From contig JANFOE010002210.1 in the NCBI GenBank assembly GCA_025667525.1, forward strand, positions 94,228 to 158,227: 64,000 nt of DNA. Direction: 5' to 3'. The stretch comes from Glebionis coronaria (Eukaryota > Streptophyta > Magnoliopsida > Asterales > Asteraceae). Position 1 is the stretch's first letter. Each line of letters begins with the position of its first letter. Shown one piece after another: positions 61,590 to 64,000 of this stretch. The notes beneath the pieces are model-generated. The model was not told the DNA's origin. It saw only the letters and a program-made list of their open reading frames with translations, and did no database searches. The position numbers and the translations under genes were made by a program.

Positions 61590-61771
61590 TTGAACCGGAC
61601 TAACCAAACACCCGACACCAACCACCACCCACAGTCGCGGCTGCGGTGGCGGCTGGTGGTTGTGCTGCCACATCGGCGGCTGCTGCCGCTGCTGCGCGCC
61701 GTGGCTACCTACTGCCAACACAAAGATCCCACCGGCGCAGGCCGGTGGTTTCCCCCTGTTGCCTTCGCCGT
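61590..61771 (+). other. GC-rich island of unknown origin
   Basis: A sharp change from AT-rich to GC-rich DNA (GGCGGCTG, GCTGCTGCCGCTGCTGC words) with two open plus frames (61590 and 61646) running on into the next segment. Either frame gives low-complexity Ala/Arg/Pro peptides. A captured gene fragment or interrupted element is possible; I cannot assign it. Confidence 0.3.
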
Positions 61772-62740
61772 TGTGAGACCCCCAAAATCAGGTATGAAAC
61801 AACTAGGCATCAAGGGGGCGCCACGTCATGGTACAAGAAACAATGAAATATTATTGACATAAAGTTGACGTAATAAAAATTTATTCATTAAATCATAAAG
61901 TCATAGTTTTTAAACAAAGGTCCCAGATTTTTATAAGCGGAAATCTATAATTTAATTATGGTTTTGTAACTTATAGTTACAAAGAATACATGATAAACTT
62001 CTGACAGTTTTTAGATAAACCAATGTTTAAGTACACACAGAAATCTCCAAGCTGCGATAATATCCTGCGGGCTCCCATCCAAGCAAAACTAAGTATTAAT
62101 ACCTGAGATTAAACATGTAAAATCGTCAACATAAAGTTGAGTGATATTCATAGGTTTAGCAGTAAAGATGTGGAACACAAGCATTTAATTGTAAAACAAG
62201 TAAATAGAGAAAATGGTTATGATCATTAACCATAGTCCGAAACCAATATTATTGTTGTTTAGTTCATGAACCGAAGCTTAACTCAAAGTAAGTTCCTCTA
62301 GGGAGTATTCAGCCTAAATACTCAAGTATAAACAAATGTAAGTGCGTCAAGGTAATCGGGACGGGGATTGTCAATCCCGATGGATCCACCCACAACATTC
62401 GCGCTTAGCGCAAAGCATACGGGACAATTAACGGTTCATGATCAAGAGAGGAAACTTAAGGCTATTAACTATAAGCAATAATATCAATGAAAACTGTTGG
62501 AAATCATACAAGTCCGAATAGCATACAAGTTCTGGATAGCATACAGTTTTTAAATGGATGTGTTCCACCATGTAAAATCTCACCCCGCGTTTAGAAACAA
62601 TGTACAAGTAGTAAAAGGGGCTATGAACTCACCTTAGCTACGAGGTGAATCAATATGGAACTTGAGGGTTGAGTAGTAACAACAAGCAATCAAGAAACTT
62701 TAAGTCATCCAAGACCTATGATGACGGGGCGCGAAAACTT
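61772..62740 (-). mobile_element. Gypsy-type LTR-like segment, minus strand, bounds incomplete
   Basis: Starts TGTGAGACCCCCAAAATC at 61772, which in minus orientation would be the LTR end. The complement of about 62620-62640 reads AGGTGAGTTCATAGCCCC, like AGGTGAGTTTCATAGTCCC in solo LTR 1 (40431), and GGGATTGACAATCCC near 62366 is in a matching position. The right end is not found. Confidence 0.45.
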
Positions 62741-63224
62741 ATAAGATATAAAAATAACATTTAGAAACACTTTGGTTACTATTAGTACATAAACCATCTT
62801 ATAACTCGCAAGACATTGCAACCTATTGACTCAAACCAATTTTGACTTAAAAACACTACTTACCCACTGTATGATCATGTTTATAAACATTAACAATGCT
62901 CATCAAACCCATAAGTAGCAAATGCTTGTACACTTAGAGTCGAAAATTAACGTTAACAAATTGGCTGCACTTAATTTTCAGAAACATGCTGTAAAGATTG
63001 TATCATATCTAGAGTTCTATAATAGATATTGATGAGACTGCTTTTATACATGGTCTCATCGTCCAAAACGGCCTTAAAATGCATAAAATATCTTAAAATA
63101 GACCAAATATATGCTCGTGTTTGTTACTTGTGTATTTTTAGGTACGGATATTGAGGAATTGGCAAAAGAACACAAGAATCAATCAAAAATGAACACGGGA
63201 AACGAAGTTGCACAATGAACCGGG
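62741..63224. other. Intergenic, nothing recognised
   Basis: AT-rich with no supportable coding frame or transposon boundary. It may belong to the LTR-like segment on its left. Confidence 0.4.
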
Positions 63225-63420
63225 CCCAAGTTTGGATTTTGCAAAATGACCCTTGAAGAATTGAAGATTGGCAAAAATGGTCCCTCATATTTGAAGAACT
63301 TGTCACAGTTGACCCTCAAAATGTCAATTGTACAAGTATAATCCTTTATATTTGAAGATATTACAAGATCAGTCCATCAAGTTTGAAGAATATACAAAAG
63401 GAGCCCTTGGATAAAGTTTT
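63225..63420. repeat. About 45-bp degenerate tandem repeat
   Basis: The pair TTGAAGA then GACCCT or GTCCCT recurs about every 45 bp (near 63250, 63290, 63310, 63350, 63385). Not coding. Confidence 0.5.
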
Positions 63421-64000
63421 TAAAGGTTTTGTGCCACTTTTGACAAGTTGTCAAAAGTTGACAAAGGCAAAATCAGGCGCTGATGGAATTAAAAACAAAG
63501 TGGAAAGAAGTTAAAAGCCTGGGGACCTAATCTGTCAAACCAACAAACTCCCACAACCAACCACAACTTGCCACCTCAGCCCTACCCACCCATTTACCCA
63601 CCACCCACCCACAAAACCGACCCTACTCACATCCATACCCGGTTTTATTAACTTAAACGTGGTCAATGAAGTCAAAACACCCCACTAACCATTTATTTCC
63701 CACCAAAACAAGAATTTAAAACCTGTTTATCCCCAAAACAAATCAAAAACGCCCCTTAATCCATTAGAACCCTAATCCCCACCCCAGGTCAAATCAACCC
63801 CAAATCAAAGGGTTAATCCCCATTCTTGTCCAGATCTTTAATTGAGGTCACCCTCATCACATCCCACACCCAAACCGTGACCCTGGACAACCCCATGTGA
63901 AGGTGGACCCCTCCCCTGCTCACGTCTCACTCACCCAAACCCAATGCCCGACCAAACCAACACCCAGGATCACTCCCCTTGGTCCCCAAGGCTCATCCAA
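63421..64000. other. C-rich end of window, unassigned
   Basis: From about 63540 the plus strand is C-rich (CCCACC, CCCTAATCCCCACCCC) with few G, like some gypsy LTR or leader sequences. No frame or boundary that I can support. Confidence 0.35.

Overview
This window looks like intergenic DNA from a flowering plant, most likely Asteraceae (inference: the gag, pol and third-ORF sequences resemble Ty1/copia retroelements abundant in that family; no taxonomic marker is present). I see no convincing single-copy host gene, rRNA or functional tRNA gene. Almost everything that can be assigned is transposable-element DNA, mainly Ty1/copia elements of Sirevirus type: long gag with a coiled coil, an extra ORF after pol, several polypurine tracts, and initiator-Met-tRNA primer sites (TGGTATCAGAGC type).

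Layout. 1-29400 is a nested stack. Element 1 (plus; gag to 2300, third ORF 5050-9003, 3' LTR 11255-11584) lies against a minus-strand remnant D (11585-12761). D lies against the pol of element E (plus; 12763-13170 continuing at 25649-29400). E's reverse transcriptase is split by a complete minus-strand element N (13171-25643, two 910-bp LTRs, duplicated target GTATG). 29401-38637 is AT-rich DNA with (AT)n tracts, small tandem repeats and weak transposon traces. 38638-41303 and 42721-45192 are two related solo LTRs, each with a perfect 5-bp target duplication (TTGAG, TTATC). 45762-49241 is the 3' part of another minus-strand copia element, F. 50366-51100 is a CACTA-like remnant carrying a tRNA-derived SINE. 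53612-60619 is a head-to-head composite of two element-1-family copies (B plus, C minus). 60620-64000 is AT-rich DNA, a small GC-rich island, a gypsy-type LTR-like segment and C-rich DNA.

How the parts work together. Gag packages RNA, pol would supply protease, integrase, reverse transcriptase and RNase H, and the third ORF (often called envelope-like) has no known activity. Pol is missing or broken in every copy here, so none looks autonomous. Element 1 keeps open gag and third-ORF frames but has no pol, so it could move only with enzymes from another copy.

The most interesting signal is in non-coding DNA. LTRs and 3' regions carry hairpins whose loops are conserved while both stem arms change together between copies: a six-unit array of three-hairpin modules (2301-3160), a long hairpin present three times, and a series of palindromes around each LTR TATA box. 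Leader regions carry tandem arrays built on the word TTCCG, always in sense orientation. Together these suggest a structured regulatory system in this Sirevirus group that I do not recognise.
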